Positions 10,962 to 20,070 of a DNA stretch of 64,000 nt are shown here, piece by piece. The stretch covers positions 1 to 64,000 of the forward strand of contig NZ_SMBP01000004.1 of the NCBI RefSeq assembly GCF_004341945.1, written 5' to 3'. The translations under genes and the position numbers were made by a program. The DNA comes from Longicatena caecimuris. GTDB lineage: Bacteria; Bacillota_I; Bacilli_A; Erysipelotrichales; Erysipelotrichaceae. The number at the start of each line of letters is the position of its first letter. Within the stretch, counting starts at the first letter, position 1. A model generated the notes under the pieces. The model was not told the DNA's origin. It saw only the letters and a program-made list of their open reading frames with translations, and did not search any database.

Positions 10962-12197
10962 TTACTCAATTGTATCTAAAATATCTTTCATTCGTTTTGC
11001 TAAGCCCTTGCATTTCGCAACACTTAAACTACATACAGCTACACGAATCCCTTTATTTACCTTTACGGTATAAATATGCTGTTCCATAAGCTTTTCATGA
11101 TAACTGTCACGTACTTTATTATCTGAAATCGCTACCGTTACAAAGAAGCCTTCCTTGTAAGGATAATATGCCAAGCCACAGGCATCAGCTTCGCTGGTAA
11201 AGATATCACTGCGTTGCTTCAATAGCTTCACATAGCCATCTTTTTCTTTCATATAAGCATCATAGTTTTTGGTTGTTACAAACGTAAAGTTATCCATCGC
11301 GGCATTAGGTACATTGGACCAAGTTGCTCTGGCAGCCTTTTCAAAAACAATTTCAACGCCACGGACAGCTTCTTCACTCTTACCTAACAAAATAGCAGCA
11401 CCGCAACGCAAACCATAAGAAGTTAATGATTTACTGCAGCTGAACGCAATGATGCCAAATACATTATCACTAAACTCATCAAAGGTTTTAATATAGTCAC
11501 GAGAGTGTGGTAAATCATACGCATAGTCAATATACGCAATATCGTTTAATAAAACGATCGGTACTTCTTTGGCACATGCATTTAAGAAAGCAACAACTTC
11601 CTGCCACTCTTCCTTACTTAAAGAATAACCGGTAGGATTATGGCAAGGGTCATTGATGACAATTAACAGTTTCTGCTGTTTTTCCATCACCTGCCGACAT
11701 ACTTGTTTTAAAGATGTTAAATTGAAATGATCTTCTTCAAACAATGCATAAGTTGCGACATTTAGATTATCCATCGTTGCCATCAGCTTATAGCTACCCC
11801 AGGCAATTTCCGGTAAGATAACAGTTTCTCCTTCATCTAAAATTTCTGATAAAGTGATCGCTACAGCACCGGTGCCTCCCGGTGTGGCAATCACACTGTG
11901 TGCCAAGGTAGAACCACTTGGTTTAACGATCCAATCATACACCTGCTGACGATAGCTGTCATTACCGACAAAACTTCCGGCATAGGCTGCCTTTGTTTCC
12001 TTGGCTATATGATCATAAGGTGTAAACACACTTTCAAAGGCTACGATCGTTCCCTCTTCATTGTACAAAGAACCAATGGTCGCATCAACGACCTTCTCTG
12101 CACCGACTGCTGCTTTTGCTTCCTTCGCTTTTTTCACGATCGCAAAAACGGTATCTTCAATTGGTGTCGTATTCACTTTTTCTTTCACAAAACTCAT
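10962..12197 (-). CDS. Class I/II aminotransferase, probably aromatic amino acid aminotransferase
   Basis: A PLP enzyme of 411 residues. The fold-type I marks are NDPCHNPTGYSLS and the lysine motif FSCSKSLTSYGLRCG, which holds the Schiff-base lysine and the phosphate arginine. Its ATG overlaps the pheA stop by four bases (ATGA), so the two are translationally coupled. Because pheA makes phenylpyruvate and the divergent operon ends with tyrA (4-hydroxyphenylpyruvate), the likely job is the last transamination to phenylalanine and tyrosine. Closest family type is the aspartate/tyrosine/aromatic aminotransferase group; the substrate is inferred from the neighbourhood. Confidence 0.88.
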   Translation of the reverse strand: MSFVKEKVNTTPIEDTVFAIVKKAKEAKAAVGAEKVVDATIGSLYNEEGTIVAFESVFTPYDHIAKETKAAYAGSFVGNDSYRQQVYDWIVKPSGSTLAHSVIATPGGTGAVAITLSEILDEGETVILPEIAWGSYKLMATMDNLNVATYALFEEDHFNLTSLKQVCRQVMEKQQKLLIVINDPCHNPTGYSLSKEEWQEVVAFLNACAKEVPIVLLNDIAYIDYAYDLPHSRDYIKTFDEFSDNVFGIIAFSCSKSLTSYGLRCGAAILLGKSEEAVRGVEIVFEKAARATWSNVPNAAMDNFTFVTTKNYDAYMKEKDGYVKLLKQRSDIFTSEADACGLAYYPYKEGFFVTVAISDNKVRDSYHEKLMEQHIYTVKVNKGIRVAVCSLSVAKCKGLAKRMKDILDTIE

Positions 12198-13279
12198 TTT
12201 TCATCCCTGCTTTCTTTTGTATATGCACCTAAGATGCGCACTTCTTCACAAACATCTTTTAACTCCTGTACCAACAACTGTTCCTGTTCCTTTTGGATAT
12301 TACCATCAATTTCAACATAGAAATAATATTCCCATGGTCTGTCTTTTATGGAGCGTGAGATGATGCTTTGCATATTAAAACCATGACGTGCAATGATATT
12401 CATGGCACTGACTAATGCTCCTGCTTTATGCGGTACAATGACAGCTAAGGAAAAGATATTTCCACTTGGTTGCAAATCTCTGCCAATGATGATAAAGCGT
12501 GTCGTATTTTGGGCACTGGTATTGATATCCTCTGCCAACACGGCTAAGCCATACCGTTCTGCATTTTCTTTTGCGGCTATGGCAGCTTTCTTTTTATCAT
12601 TTTGTTTAGCAACATATTCTGCCGCTAATGCCGTATTCGGATACGGTATCAATTCATATCCTCTGCCTTCTAAAAATTGTTTCGATTGATAGATTGCCTG
12701 ATCTTTTGAATATACTTGACGAATATCTTCCAGTTTTGCTCCCGGGATTCCTAGTAAATTCTGTGAGATCTTTAAGTCATAATCCTTACAGACATAGACA
12801 GGATACTTGATTAATAAATCTAATACCTCTCCTACTTCTCCGGTATAGCTGTTTTCAAATGGTACGATACCATAACGGATTTCTCCATCCACAACGGCTT
12901 TAAACACATCTTCAAAAGATGCATACCGTTGTTTTTTATGTTCCGGAAAGACATGTGTGCAGGCGATATGTGAAAAAGCACCCTCCACGCCTTGATAACC
13001 GACAACATCCTGATTCAGAATCATTTTCTGATATTTACGTGAGATTGCCATGATATCCTGCAAAAACTCTTTATAGCTGTCTTGATATTTTTCTTCTTTG
13101 ATATATTGCAGATTATGTGCAATGACAAAGTTCTCACGGCTGCGATCTAATACCGGAAGCCCTTGTTCCTGTTTATAAGCTATGACCTTTTCTACAGCCT
13201 GCATGCGTTTTTCAAACAGCTCTGCCATTTGCGCATCTATCTCATTAATGTCCTTGCGGGCATCATCCAACTTCGTCAT
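12194..13279 (-). CDS. pheA: Bifunctional chorismate mutase / prephenate dehydratase (P-protein)
   Basis: Converts chorismate to prephenate and then phenylpyruvate. The 361 residues hold an N-terminal AroQ-type chorismate mutase (1-90, LDDARKDINEIDAQMAELF and VLDRSRE), a prephenate dehydratase domain (about 100-275, with YQGVEGAFSH and the catalytic-loop NTTRFIII) and a C-terminal ACT domain (about 285-355, HKAGALVSAMNIIARHGFN) that senses phenylalanine. Fusion in one chain is common in proteobacteria and some anaerobic Firmicutes, while Bacillus has a separate dehydratase. A TATAAT at about 13312-13307 gives a short leader without an attenuator, so feedback is probably allosteric. Confidence 0.96.
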   Translation of the reverse strand: MTKLDDARKDINEIDAQMAELFEKRMQAVEKVIAYKQEQGLPVLDRSRENFVIAHNLQYIKEEKYQDSYKEFLQDIMAISRKYQKMILNQDVVGYQGVEGAFSHIACTHVFPEHKKQRYASFEDVFKAVVDGEIRYGIVPFENSYTGEVGEVLDLLIKYPVYVCKDYDLKISQNLLGIPGAKLEDIRQVYSKDQAIYQSKQFLEGRGYELIPYPNTALAAEYVAKQNDKKKAAIAAKENAERYGLAVLAEDINTSAQNTTRFIIIGRDLQPSGNIFSLAVIVPHKAGALVSAMNIIARHGFNMQSIISRSIKDRPWEYYFYVEIDGNIQKEQEQLLVQELKDVCEEVRILGAYTKESRDEK

Positions 13280-13577
13280 ATCCTCACCTCTTATTCATTC
13301 TTTTTTATTATACAATACTTTGATATGAATGAATATAGTTTCAGAAAAGAAATGTAAAGGAAATGAAGCGTTGACCCTCGATTCAGATACTATATCATAT
13401 CCTTTTATATGAATAGCCATCTAAGGTCCTACATCAGAAACCATCTAATTACCAATTATGCAAATGAAAGAAATCAATAATGCGTAGGAATGGCATAGTG
13501 AAGCCATGGTAAGATGCGATTGTTTTCATTGCGTTTACAAGAATTTGAAATTTCTTTCATTTTATGTATGGAATCGC

Positions 13578-13606
13578 TTGAAATTCTTTCTTGATTATAT
13601 TATGAT
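13578..13606 (+). promoter_or_regulatory. Promoter of the aro-tyrA operon
   Basis: TTGAAA (13578-13583), 17-base spacer, TATGAT (13601-13606). Transcription would start about 10 bases before the ribosome site of the leader peptide. The 260 bases between the pheA promoter and this one hold no gene that I can recognise. Confidence 0.65.
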
Positions 13607-13628
13607 ATAGGAAATTGGAGTGATAGCC

Positions 13629-13661
13629 ATGCATAACAAAGGATTTTATTATTATCTTTAA
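13629..13661 (+). CDS. Leader peptide MHNKGFYYYL of the aromatic operon
   Basis: A 10-codon reading frame with its own GGAG ribosome site (13617-13620) that ends in TAA. Four consecutive codons are Phe-Tyr-Tyr-Tyr, the products of the pathway encoded downstream. It sits between a good promoter and a hairpin-terminator pair. This is the layout of ribosome-mediated attenuation, as in the pheA and trp leaders of enteric bacteria. No alternative peptide frame with such bias is present. Confidence 0.75.
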   Translation: MHNKGFYYYL

Positions 13662-13665
13662 TCTT

Positions 13666-13747
13666 CGTTATAAAGCCAAACATGGTTCTTTTTCACTTCT
13701 TTATAACGGATAAAAAAAGCATCTGCAATTCACTGATGCTTTTTTTC
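13666..13747 (+). terminator. Attenuator hairpins between leader peptide and aroB
   Basis: A perfect 10-bp stem CGTTATAAAG / CTTTATAACG (13666-13675 with 13699-13708) begins five bases after the leader stop codon. Four bases further on comes a classic terminator, AAAAAAGCATC / GATGCTTTTTT (13713-13745). A ribosome sitting at the leader stop would cover the 5' arm of the first stem; one stalled at the tyrosine codons would leave it mostly free. The U-rich stretch in and after the leader can also pair weakly with the A-rich 5' arm of the terminator. Confidence 0.75.
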
Positions 13748-13767
13748 TTTATCAGGGAGGAATCGTT

Positions 13768-14769
13768 ATGAAACTACATGTAGATCTAAAAGAAAATGGA
13801 TACGATATTTATATGGAAAAAGGCATCTTATATCGCTTAAACGATCATATTCAACTGAATCGCAAGGTTATGATCATTACCGATACCGGTGTACCAAATT
13901 CCTATGCACAAACCGTTAAGGAACAATGTAAGGAAGGCTATGTACATGTTGTCGAAGCTGGTGAATCCAGTAAGAGCATGGAGGTCTTTCAACAACTGTG
14001 TGAGGATTTGCTGGAACATAATTTCTCACGTAAGGATTGTGTCATTGCGTTAGGTGGCGGGGTTGTAGGAGATTTATCCGGTTTTGTGGCAGCTAGCTAT
14101 ATGCGTGGTATTGACTTTATTCAGATACCGACCACTACGCTCTCACAAATCGACAGTAGTATCGGTGGTAAGGTTGCTATCAATCTGGATGATGTGAAAA
14201 ACATCGTTGGGGCCTTCTATCAGCCTAAAGCTGTCTTCATTGATACAGATACTTTATTAACACTGCCAAAACGGCATTTCTATAATGGTTTAGTAGAAGC
14301 ATTGAAAGCCGGATTGATCTATGATGAAAAACTATTTGCCCTTTTTGAGGAAGAAGATATTCCTGCTCATTTAGAAGAAATCATCTATCGTGCGTTATGT
14401 GTGAAAAAAGCAGTTGTGGAAACTGATGAAAAAGAGCTAGGATTACGCAAGATCTTAAACTTTGGTCATACCATCGGGCATGCCATTGAAAGCTATTATC
14501 ACCTTTCACAATATTTGCATGGAGAATGTGTTGCCATGGGCATGTTGTATTTTATGAGTGAAGATGTTCAAAAACGTGTCTTACCTATTTATAAACGGAT
14601 GCATTTACAAAGTGATGTACCTTATGATAGTGATGAAGTGTTTGAAATATTATGTAAAGATAAGAAAGCAAGCGGCGATCATGTCACCGTTGTTAAGGTC
14701 AATACGATTGGTAAAGCAGAATTAGAAGAATGGAAGTTAAGTGATGTTCGTCACATTTTGAAAGGATAA
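13768..14769 (+). CDS. aroB: 3-dehydroquinate synthase
   Basis: Second step of the shikimate pathway: DAHP to 3-dehydroquinate, NAD- and metal-dependent. The 333-residue protein has the NAD loop GGGVVGDLSGFVAA, the TTTLSQIDSSIGGK substrate segment, and the metal ligands in GLVEALKAG and LNFGHTIGHAIE. Slightly shorter than the usual 350-360. GGGAGG precedes the ATG, which lies about 20 bases after the attenuator U-run. First structural gene of the five-gene aro-tyrA operon, with only a four-base gap to aroC. Confidence 0.97.
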   Translation: MKLHVDLKENGYDIYMEKGILYRLNDHIQLNRKVMIITDTGVPNSYAQTVKEQCKEGYVHVVEAGESSKSMEVFQQLCEDLLEHNFSRKDCVIALGGGVVGDLSGFVAASYMRGIDFIQIPTTTLSQIDSSIGGKVAINLDDVKNIVGAFYQPKAVFIDTDTLLTLPKRHFYNGLVEALKAGLIYDEKLFALFEEEDIPAHLEEIIYRALCVKKAVVETDEKELGLRKILNFGHTIGHAIESYYHLSQYLHGECVAMGMLYFMSEDVQKRVLPIYKRMHLQSDVPYDSDEVFEILCKDKKASGDHVTVVKVNTIGKAELEEWKLSDVRHILKG

Positions 14770-14773
14770 GGTT

Positions 14774-15874
14774 ATGAAGAATACATTTGGAAATCAATTC
14801 AGTGTTACGATCTTTGGAGAAAGTCATGGCGAGGCAATCGGTGTCGTCATTGACGGTTTAGCTGCCGGCATTCATCTGGACATGGATTTTATCAATGCCA
14901 TGATGGATAAACGTAAGGCAAAAGGACGTATCAGCACACAGCGTAAAGAAAGTGATGCGTTGCATATCGTCAGTGGTTATTTTGAAGGCTATACTACCGG
15001 GACACCGTTAACCATTCTGATTGAAAACACCAATATGCGCAGTGGTGATTATACCAAAACCAAGAATCGCTTGCGTCCCTCACATGCCGATTATACCGCT
15101 GATGTAAAATATAGTGGTTATCAGGATTATCGCGGCGGCGGCCATTTCAGCGGGCGCATTACAGCACCCCTTGTGGCGGCAGGAGCAATTGCCATGCAGG
15201 TGTTACAACAAAAAGGCATTTTAATTGGTTCTCATATTGCCCAGTGTCATACCATCAAAGATCAGCCATTTGCCCAAGAGGAAGAACTCCTTGAACAACA
15301 GCTTCGACAAATGAATACCAGCGATCTTGCGGTATTAGATGAAACAGCAGCGCAAGCGATGCGTACACAAATAGAAGAAGCAGCGATGCAAGGAGATAGT
15401 GTAGGCGGTATCTTAGAAAGTGCTATTTTACATTTACCGGCTGGTATCGGAGAACCTTTCTTTGATTCCATGGAAAGTCGTTTAAGCCATTTATTATTCA
15501 GTGTACCGGCTGTAAAAGGTGTCGAATTTGGTTTGGGTTTTGCCTTTTGTGATCGTTATGGAAGTGAAGTCAATGATGCCATTATTTATGATGGCAAAGT
15601 AAAAACCAGAACCAATCATAACGGTGGTATTAACGGAGGTATCAGTAATGGTATGCCGGTACTAATCAAAACAGTTATTAAACCAACGCCATCTATTTAT
15701 AAGGAACAGGATACGATTGATAAGGAAACGCATGAAGCCGTGAAACTAACGATTCAGGGTAGACATGATCCTGCCATCATCCATCGCGCAAGAATCGTAG
15801 TCGATGCGGTTTTGGCTATCGGTATCTTAGATATGCTCATGGAGCGTAGCGCAACTATGGAAATGCAGAAATAA
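14774..15874 (+). CDS. aroC: Chorismate synthase
   Basis: Forms chorismate from EPSP using reduced FMN. The 366-residue sequence carries the family signatures GESHGEAIGVVIDG at the N-terminus, RPSHADYT, the glycine-rich GGGHFSGRITAPLVAAGA and, near the C-terminus, the conserved GRHDP. The gene follows aroB by four bases and precedes aroF by about 58 bases, so it belongs to the same transcript. Shikimate-pathway enzymes AroD, AroE and AroK are not encoded here and must lie elsewhere. Confidence 0.97.
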   Translation: MKNTFGNQFSVTIFGESHGEAIGVVIDGLAAGIHLDMDFINAMMDKRKAKGRISTQRKESDALHIVSGYFEGYTTGTPLTILIENTNMRSGDYTKTKNRLRPSHADYTADVKYSGYQDYRGGGHFSGRITAPLVAAGAIAMQVLQQKGILIGSHIAQCHTIKDQPFAQEEELLEQQLRQMNTSDLAVLDETAAQAMRTQIEEAAMQGDSVGGILESAILHLPAGIGEPFFDSMESRLSHLLFSVPAVKGVEFGLGFAFCDRYGSEVNDAIIYDGKVKTRTNHNGGINGGISNGMPVLIKTVIKPTPSIYKEQDTIDKETHEAVKLTIQGRHDPAIIHRARIVVDAVLAIGILDMLMERSATMEMQK

Positions 15875-15932
15875 AATTAACGATGTGGATACGTCCACCA
15901 ATATAAGATTAGAAACAAAGGAGGTTTCTCAT

Positions 15933-16949
15933 ATGATTATTACGATGAAGAAAGATGCAACAACAAGTGATATTGAACATGTTATGAAGCAATTAAAGGA
16001 GCGCGGCTTACAAATACATGAGAGCATTGGTGAGAATTTCAATGTCTTTGGAGTCGTAGGCGATACCAGTCAAATTGATCCTAAGCGCATTGAGGCAAAC
16101 CCTCATGTGGAAAGTGTTGTGCGTGTATCATCCCCATATAAAAAAGCAAGTCGTATGTTTCATCCAGAAGATACGATTGTCGAAGTCAATGGTATCCGCA
16201 TTGGCGGTAACGAAAAACTAGTTGTTATTGGCGGTCCTTGCAGCGTAGAAGGAAAAGAGATGATCGTGCATCTGGCTCAAGAAGTAAAGGATGCCGGTGG
16301 CTGTATGCTAAGAGGTGGCGCTTATAAACCGAGAACCTCTCCATATGCTTTTCAGGGCATGGGAACAGAAGGTATCCTTGCTTTAGCACAAGCAAGAAAA
16401 CAAAGTGGCTTACCGATTGTCACAGAATTGATGAGTGCTGATAAACTTGATGAATTTGTGGAACATGTCGATATCATTCAGATTGGGGCCCGTAATATGC
16501 AAAACTTTGATTTGTTAAAAGCGGTAGGAAAGACACAAAAACCAATCTTACTAAAACGTGGTTTGGCCAATACGATAGAAGAATGGATCATGAGTGCAGA
16601 ATATATTCTTTCTGAAGGAAATCCAAATGTCATTCTTTGTGAACGAGGCATTCGTACCTTTGAGCCATACACCCGAAATACCTTAGATCTTAGTGTCATT
16701 CCAATCATCAAGAAGAAGACCCATTTGCCTATCATCATTGATCCAAGTCATGCGACCGGTGATTGGGAACTGGTGGAAGCCGCATCTTTAGCTGCGATTG
16801 CGGCAGGTGCAGATGGTCTAATCATTGAAGTCCATGATCATCCGGAATGTGCATGGAGCGATGGTGCACAATCCTTAAAACCGGAAAACTTTAAGCAGTT
16901 GATTCAAAAAGGGAAAGCGATTGCGAATGTCATTGGGAGGGATATGTAA
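15933..16949 (+). CDS. aroF: DAHP synthase, type I-beta with ferredoxin-like regulatory domain
   Basis: First committed step of aromatic synthesis: phosphoenolpyruvate plus erythrose 4-phosphate to DAHP. The 338 residues comprise an N-terminal ferredoxin-like domain (1-70, MIITMKKDATTSDIEHVMK), which in the Thermotoga-type enzymes mediates feedback by tyrosine or phenylalanine, and a TIM-barrel catalytic domain with VIGGPCSVEGKE, LRGGAYKPRTSPY and IIDPSHATG. The start is ATG 15933, after GGAGG; an in-frame ATG at 15885 lacks a ribosome site and lengthens the protein beyond the family. It ends by overlapping the aroA ATG by one base. Confidence 0.95.
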   Translation: MIITMKKDATTSDIEHVMKQLKERGLQIHESIGENFNVFGVVGDTSQIDPKRIEANPHVESVVRVSSPYKKASRMFHPEDTIVEVNGIRIGGNEKLVVIGGPCSVEGKEMIVHLAQEVKDAGGCMLRGGAYKPRTSPYAFQGMGTEGILALAQARKQSGLPIVTELMSADKLDEFVEHVDIIQIGARNMQNFDLLKAVGKTQKPILLKRGLANTIEEWIMSAEYILSEGNPNVILCERGIRTFEPYTRNTLDLSVIPIIKKKTHLPIIIDPSHATGDWELVEAASLAAIAAGADGLIIEVHDHPECAWSDGAQSLKPENFKQLIQKGKAIANVIGRDM

Positions 16950-18214
16950 TGAAAGTTACCATAGCTCCCTCTTTAGGTAAAGGTCATGTGCATATTCCCC
17001 CAAGCAAATCCATGGCACATCGTGCAATTATCTGTGCTTCTCTTGCGAAGGGAAGAAGTGTCATATCCAATGTTGCCTATTCCAAAGATATACGTGCAAC
17101 GATAGAAGGAATGAAACAGCTTGGCGCACATATTGAAATAGCGGAAGATACTGTCACTATTGATGGTATAGCAAACTTTCAAGGTTTAAAAGACAAGGAA
17201 ATTTTTTGTAATGAATCTGGTTCTACCTTGCGTTTCTTTATTCCTATTTTCTCTCTTTGTGAAAAACCAATCACCTTTACTGGCAGCGGACGATTATTAC
17301 AAAGACCGCAAAAAGTATATGAAGACATCTTTCATGAAAATGGATTAGCCTTTCAGCAAGATGCCCATGGTATCCACATTCAGGAGGCACTGCCTTATGG
17401 AGAATATCAGATCAAAGGTGATGTCAGTTCACAATTCATCAGTGGTTTATTGTTTACCCTACCACTGTTAGAAAAGGACTCTACAATTCATATTCTTCCT
17501 CCCTTTGAATCCCGTTCTTATGTGGAACTGACCTTACAAATGCTGGAACATTTCGGTGTCCATGCTTATTTTAAAGATGAAATGACACTTGCTATTCCGG
17601 GTGGACAAACCTATCAAGCAAATAATTATGAGATTGAAGGCGATTATTCACAATTAGCTTTCTTTGCGGTATATGCTGCGATTCATGGAAAGATTACCGT
17701 GACCGGTGTTTCTCATGCATCAAGACAGGGTGATAAAGCGATTTTGGAAATCTTAAAAAGCTTTGGGGCATGCATAGAAGAAGTACCCCATGGCTATACC
17801 TTTTATAAAAGTGAATTAAAGGGCACCTCCATTGATTTAGCAAACTGTCCGGATCTAGGACCTATTCTTTGTGTGCTTGGCATGTATTCCCTGGGAAATA
17901 CGCATATTTACAATGCCGGCAGATTGCGCATTAAAGAAAGTGATCGCATTGCGGCAATGGAAGAAGAACTGCGCAAGTTTGGCGTTACCATAACCTCTAC
18001 AGAAGATGAAATCTTCATTCAAGGCGGGCAAGACTATACATGCAAACAGACATTGCATGGACATAATGATCATCGCATTGTGATGGCCTTAAGTGTTGCC
18101 ACAGCTTGCAGTAATTCCTGTACAACCATAGAGGATGCACAGGCGATTACCAAGAGCTATCCTACCTTCTTTGATGATTTTGCGAAGGTGCAAGGAAAGG
18201 TGGAAAGCTTATGA
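16949..18214 (+). CDS. aroA: EPSP synthase (3-phosphoshikimate 1-carboxyvinyltransferase)
   Basis: Joins shikimate 3-phosphate and phosphoenolpyruvate, the glyphosate-target step. The 421 residues have PPSKSMAHRAIICASLAKG near the N-terminus, NESGSTLRFFIPI (the NxGT-type PEP loop here reads NESGST), SSQFISGLL and NDHRIVMALSVA. The NESGST loop in place of LGNAGT is typical of class II-like or divergent Gram-positive enzymes, which are often less glyphosate-sensitive; that last point is an inference. The start overlaps the aroF stop, and the end overlaps tyrA by four bases. Confidence 0.96.
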   Translation: MKVTIAPSLGKGHVHIPPSKSMAHRAIICASLAKGRSVISNVAYSKDIRATIEGMKQLGAHIEIAEDTVTIDGIANFQGLKDKEIFCNESGSTLRFFIPIFSLCEKPITFTGSGRLLQRPQKVYEDIFHENGLAFQQDAHGIHIQEALPYGEYQIKGDVSSQFISGLLFTLPLLEKDSTIHILPPFESRSYVELTLQMLEHFGVHAYFKDEMTLAIPGGQTYQANNYEIEGDYSQLAFFAVYAAIHGKITVTGVSHASRQGDKAILEILKSFGACIEEVPHGYTFYKSELKGTSIDLANCPDLGPILCVLGMYSLGNTHIYNAGRLRIKESDRIAAMEEELRKFGVTITSTEDEIFIQGGQDYTCKQTLHGHNDHRIVMALSVATACSNSCTTIEDAQAITKSYPTFFDDFAKVQGKVESL

Positions 18215-19059
18215 TAAAAAAAGATACCCGCTTTTTAATTGTTGGACTTGGTTTGATTGGTGGCAGCTATGCCATGGGATTAAAACGCAATGGATTTCAT
18301 GTGGATGCCATTGACATTAACCAGTTAAGCATTGATTATGCCAAGGAACATGACATCATTGATGAAGGAAGTACTTTTGCTATTGAACTGATTCAAAACG
18401 CTGATTTCATCATTTCCGGATTGTATCCCAACATGACGGTGGAGTGGTATGCAACGTATCAAAAATATATGAAGCCCCATGCTTTTCTGACAGATGTAAG
18501 TGGTGTAAAACGCAATATTGTAGAACGTATCCAAAGTATTTTGCGTGAGGATCTAGAATTTTGCGCCTCTCATCCAATGGCAGGGAAAGAAGTCAGCGGT
18601 GTGAAATATGCGGATGATGCTATTTTCCATATTGCTAATTTCATTATCACCCCAACTGCCAAAAACACCCAGACAGCCATAGCTACCTTAAAAGAATTTG
18701 CCAGTATTTTAGGCTTTACGAATATTTCCATATTAACACCGGAAGAACATGATGAAATGGTCGGCTTTGTCTCACAATTGACGCATGTGATTGCCGTATC
18801 GCTAATGAATACCAACGATAATACACATTTGGTGGAATATACCGGAGATAGTTTCCGTGATTTAACAAGAATTGCCAAGATCAATGAAAATCTTTGGAGT
18901 GAATTGTTTTTCTTAAATAAAGATAATTTAATTCGCGAAATCGATGACTTCGTGAAGGAAATCAATCATTTAAAGACAAAGTTGGAACAGGATGATGTTG
19001 AAGGATTAAAAGAATTATTCATTCAATCCACCATTCGTCGTAAACGCTTTGATCGATAA
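18211..19059 (+). CDS. tyrA: Prephenate dehydrogenase
   Basis: Oxidises prephenate to 4-hydroxyphenylpyruvate, the tyrosine branch. The 282-residue protein starts with a Rossmann loop VGLGLIGGSYAMGLKRNG and has the SHPMAGKEVSG substrate motif and the helical dimerisation region. There is no C-terminal ACT domain, unlike the Bacillus enzyme, so feedback by tyrosine is not expected here and may rest with the DAHP synthase and the FYYY attenuator. Translationally coupled to aroA (ATGA) and last in the operon. Confidence 0.95.
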   Translation: MIKKDTRFLIVGLGLIGGSYAMGLKRNGFHVDAIDINQLSIDYAKEHDIIDEGSTFAIELIQNADFIISGLYPNMTVEWYATYQKYMKPHAFLTDVSGVKRNIVERIQSILREDLEFCASHPMAGKEVSGVKYADDAIFHIANFIITPTAKNTQTAIATLKEFASILGFTNISILTPEEHDEMVGFVSQLTHVIAVSLMNTNDNTHLVEYTGDSFRDLTRIAKINENLWSELFFLNKDNLIREIDDFVKEINHLKTKLEQDDVEGLKELFIQSTIRRKRFDR

Positions 19060-19066
19060 TCGCATA

Positions 19067-19093
19067 ACTTCTCTGCTTGTCGGAGAAGTTTTT
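19067..19093 (+). terminator. Terminator of the aro-tyrA operon
   Basis: AACTTCTC / GAGAAGTT stem with an eight-base loop and a U-run, starting 8 bases after the tyrA stop. Confidence 0.85.
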
Positions 19094-19156
19094 GTTTGGT
19101 AAGTTGAATACGCTGTATAATAAAGATAAAGAAGCCTTTTGAAATGAGGTGAGCAT

Positions 19157-19912
19157 ATGCAACAATTCTTACGCTATACTGCCTGGGAAATGGAAAAGCC
19201 TAAACCTTTCGGTCTTTTTCATGTGTTGATGCTACTCGTGGGAATTAGTGTGTGCATAGGGTTTGCTTATCGTTTACGTCATGTTACTAAAAAGCAGTAT
19301 GTTTATGGCATCTTTGGAATCAGTCTTGTATTGCTCATACTAGAACTTTATAAACAACTGTTTCACTTTTATCTGCTTGATGCCCAACAATATGATTGGT
19401 GGATCTTTCCTTTTCAGTTATGCTCCTTACCTATGTATATCGGAATCTTATTTCCTTTCTTAAAAGATAAGTGGCGGATACCATTAGAAACCTTTCTCAT
19501 GGACTTTAGTTTACTAGGAGCTATCATGGCCCTTCTTTTTCCGGATGATTTGATGCATCGTTACGTGATGCTAACGGCACATGCCTTTTTATGGCATTTC
19601 TTATTACTATTCTTGAGTTTATGGATTGGCTTTCATAAACAAGGCGATACAACCACAAAAGGTTTCTTACAAACTTTGCCTTTATTCTTTATGTTTGCCG
19701 GCATAGCAACCTTTTTAAATATTGCTTTTCATACACTGGGAGAGCTTAATATGTTTTATATCAGCCCTTATTATGAAAGCACGCAACCTTTCTTTGACTT
19801 GTTAACACCAATTTTTGGTATTTCTATGCGTAATCTTATTTATCTTTTCTGCATCCTCTTAGGTGCTTGGCTTATTCATCTTATCTGGCGCACACTACAA
19901 AAGCTTTTATAA
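19157..19912 (+). CDS. YwaF/TMEM164-family integral membrane protein
   Basis: A 251-residue polytopic protein with about seven hydrophobic segments. The pattern ELYKQ, then FQLCSLPMYIG, then a long hydrophobic HAFLWHFLLLF and FYISP resembles the YwaF (TIGR02206) family of unknown function. GAGGTGAG precedes the ATG. It is monocistronic and convergent with the next minus-strand gene. The function cannot be told from the sequence. Confidence 0.75.
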   Translation: MQQFLRYTAWEMEKPKPFGLFHVLMLLVGISVCIGFAYRLRHVTKKQYVYGIFGISLVLLILELYKQLFHFYLLDAQQYDWWIFPFQLCSLPMYIGILFPFLKDKWRIPLETFLMDFSLLGAIMALLFPDDLMHRYVMLTAHAFLWHFLLLFLSLWIGFHKQGDTTTKGFLQTLPLFFMFAGIATFLNIAFHTLGELNMFYISPYYESTQPFFDLLTPIFGISMRNLIYLFCILLGAWLIHLIWRTLQKLL

Positions 19913-20005
19913 TTCTGAAATAAAACCATTTGTTGAACTCTGCCCTTTGACAAGGATACAAAAAGAACAAGCTGTCATGTACATAAATGATTTTTGCTGC
20001 ACAAT

Positions 20006-20032
20006 AAAAAAAGACTGCGGTTTGTCACAGTC
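20006..20032 (-). terminator. Terminator after the YcxB-like gene
   Basis: GACTG / CAGTC stem followed by seven U on the minus strand, about 40 bases after the stop of the 20071-20634 gene. Confidence 0.65.
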
Positions 20033-20070
20033 ATTACTACAGCATCACATAGCTTGTTTATCGCACGAAT

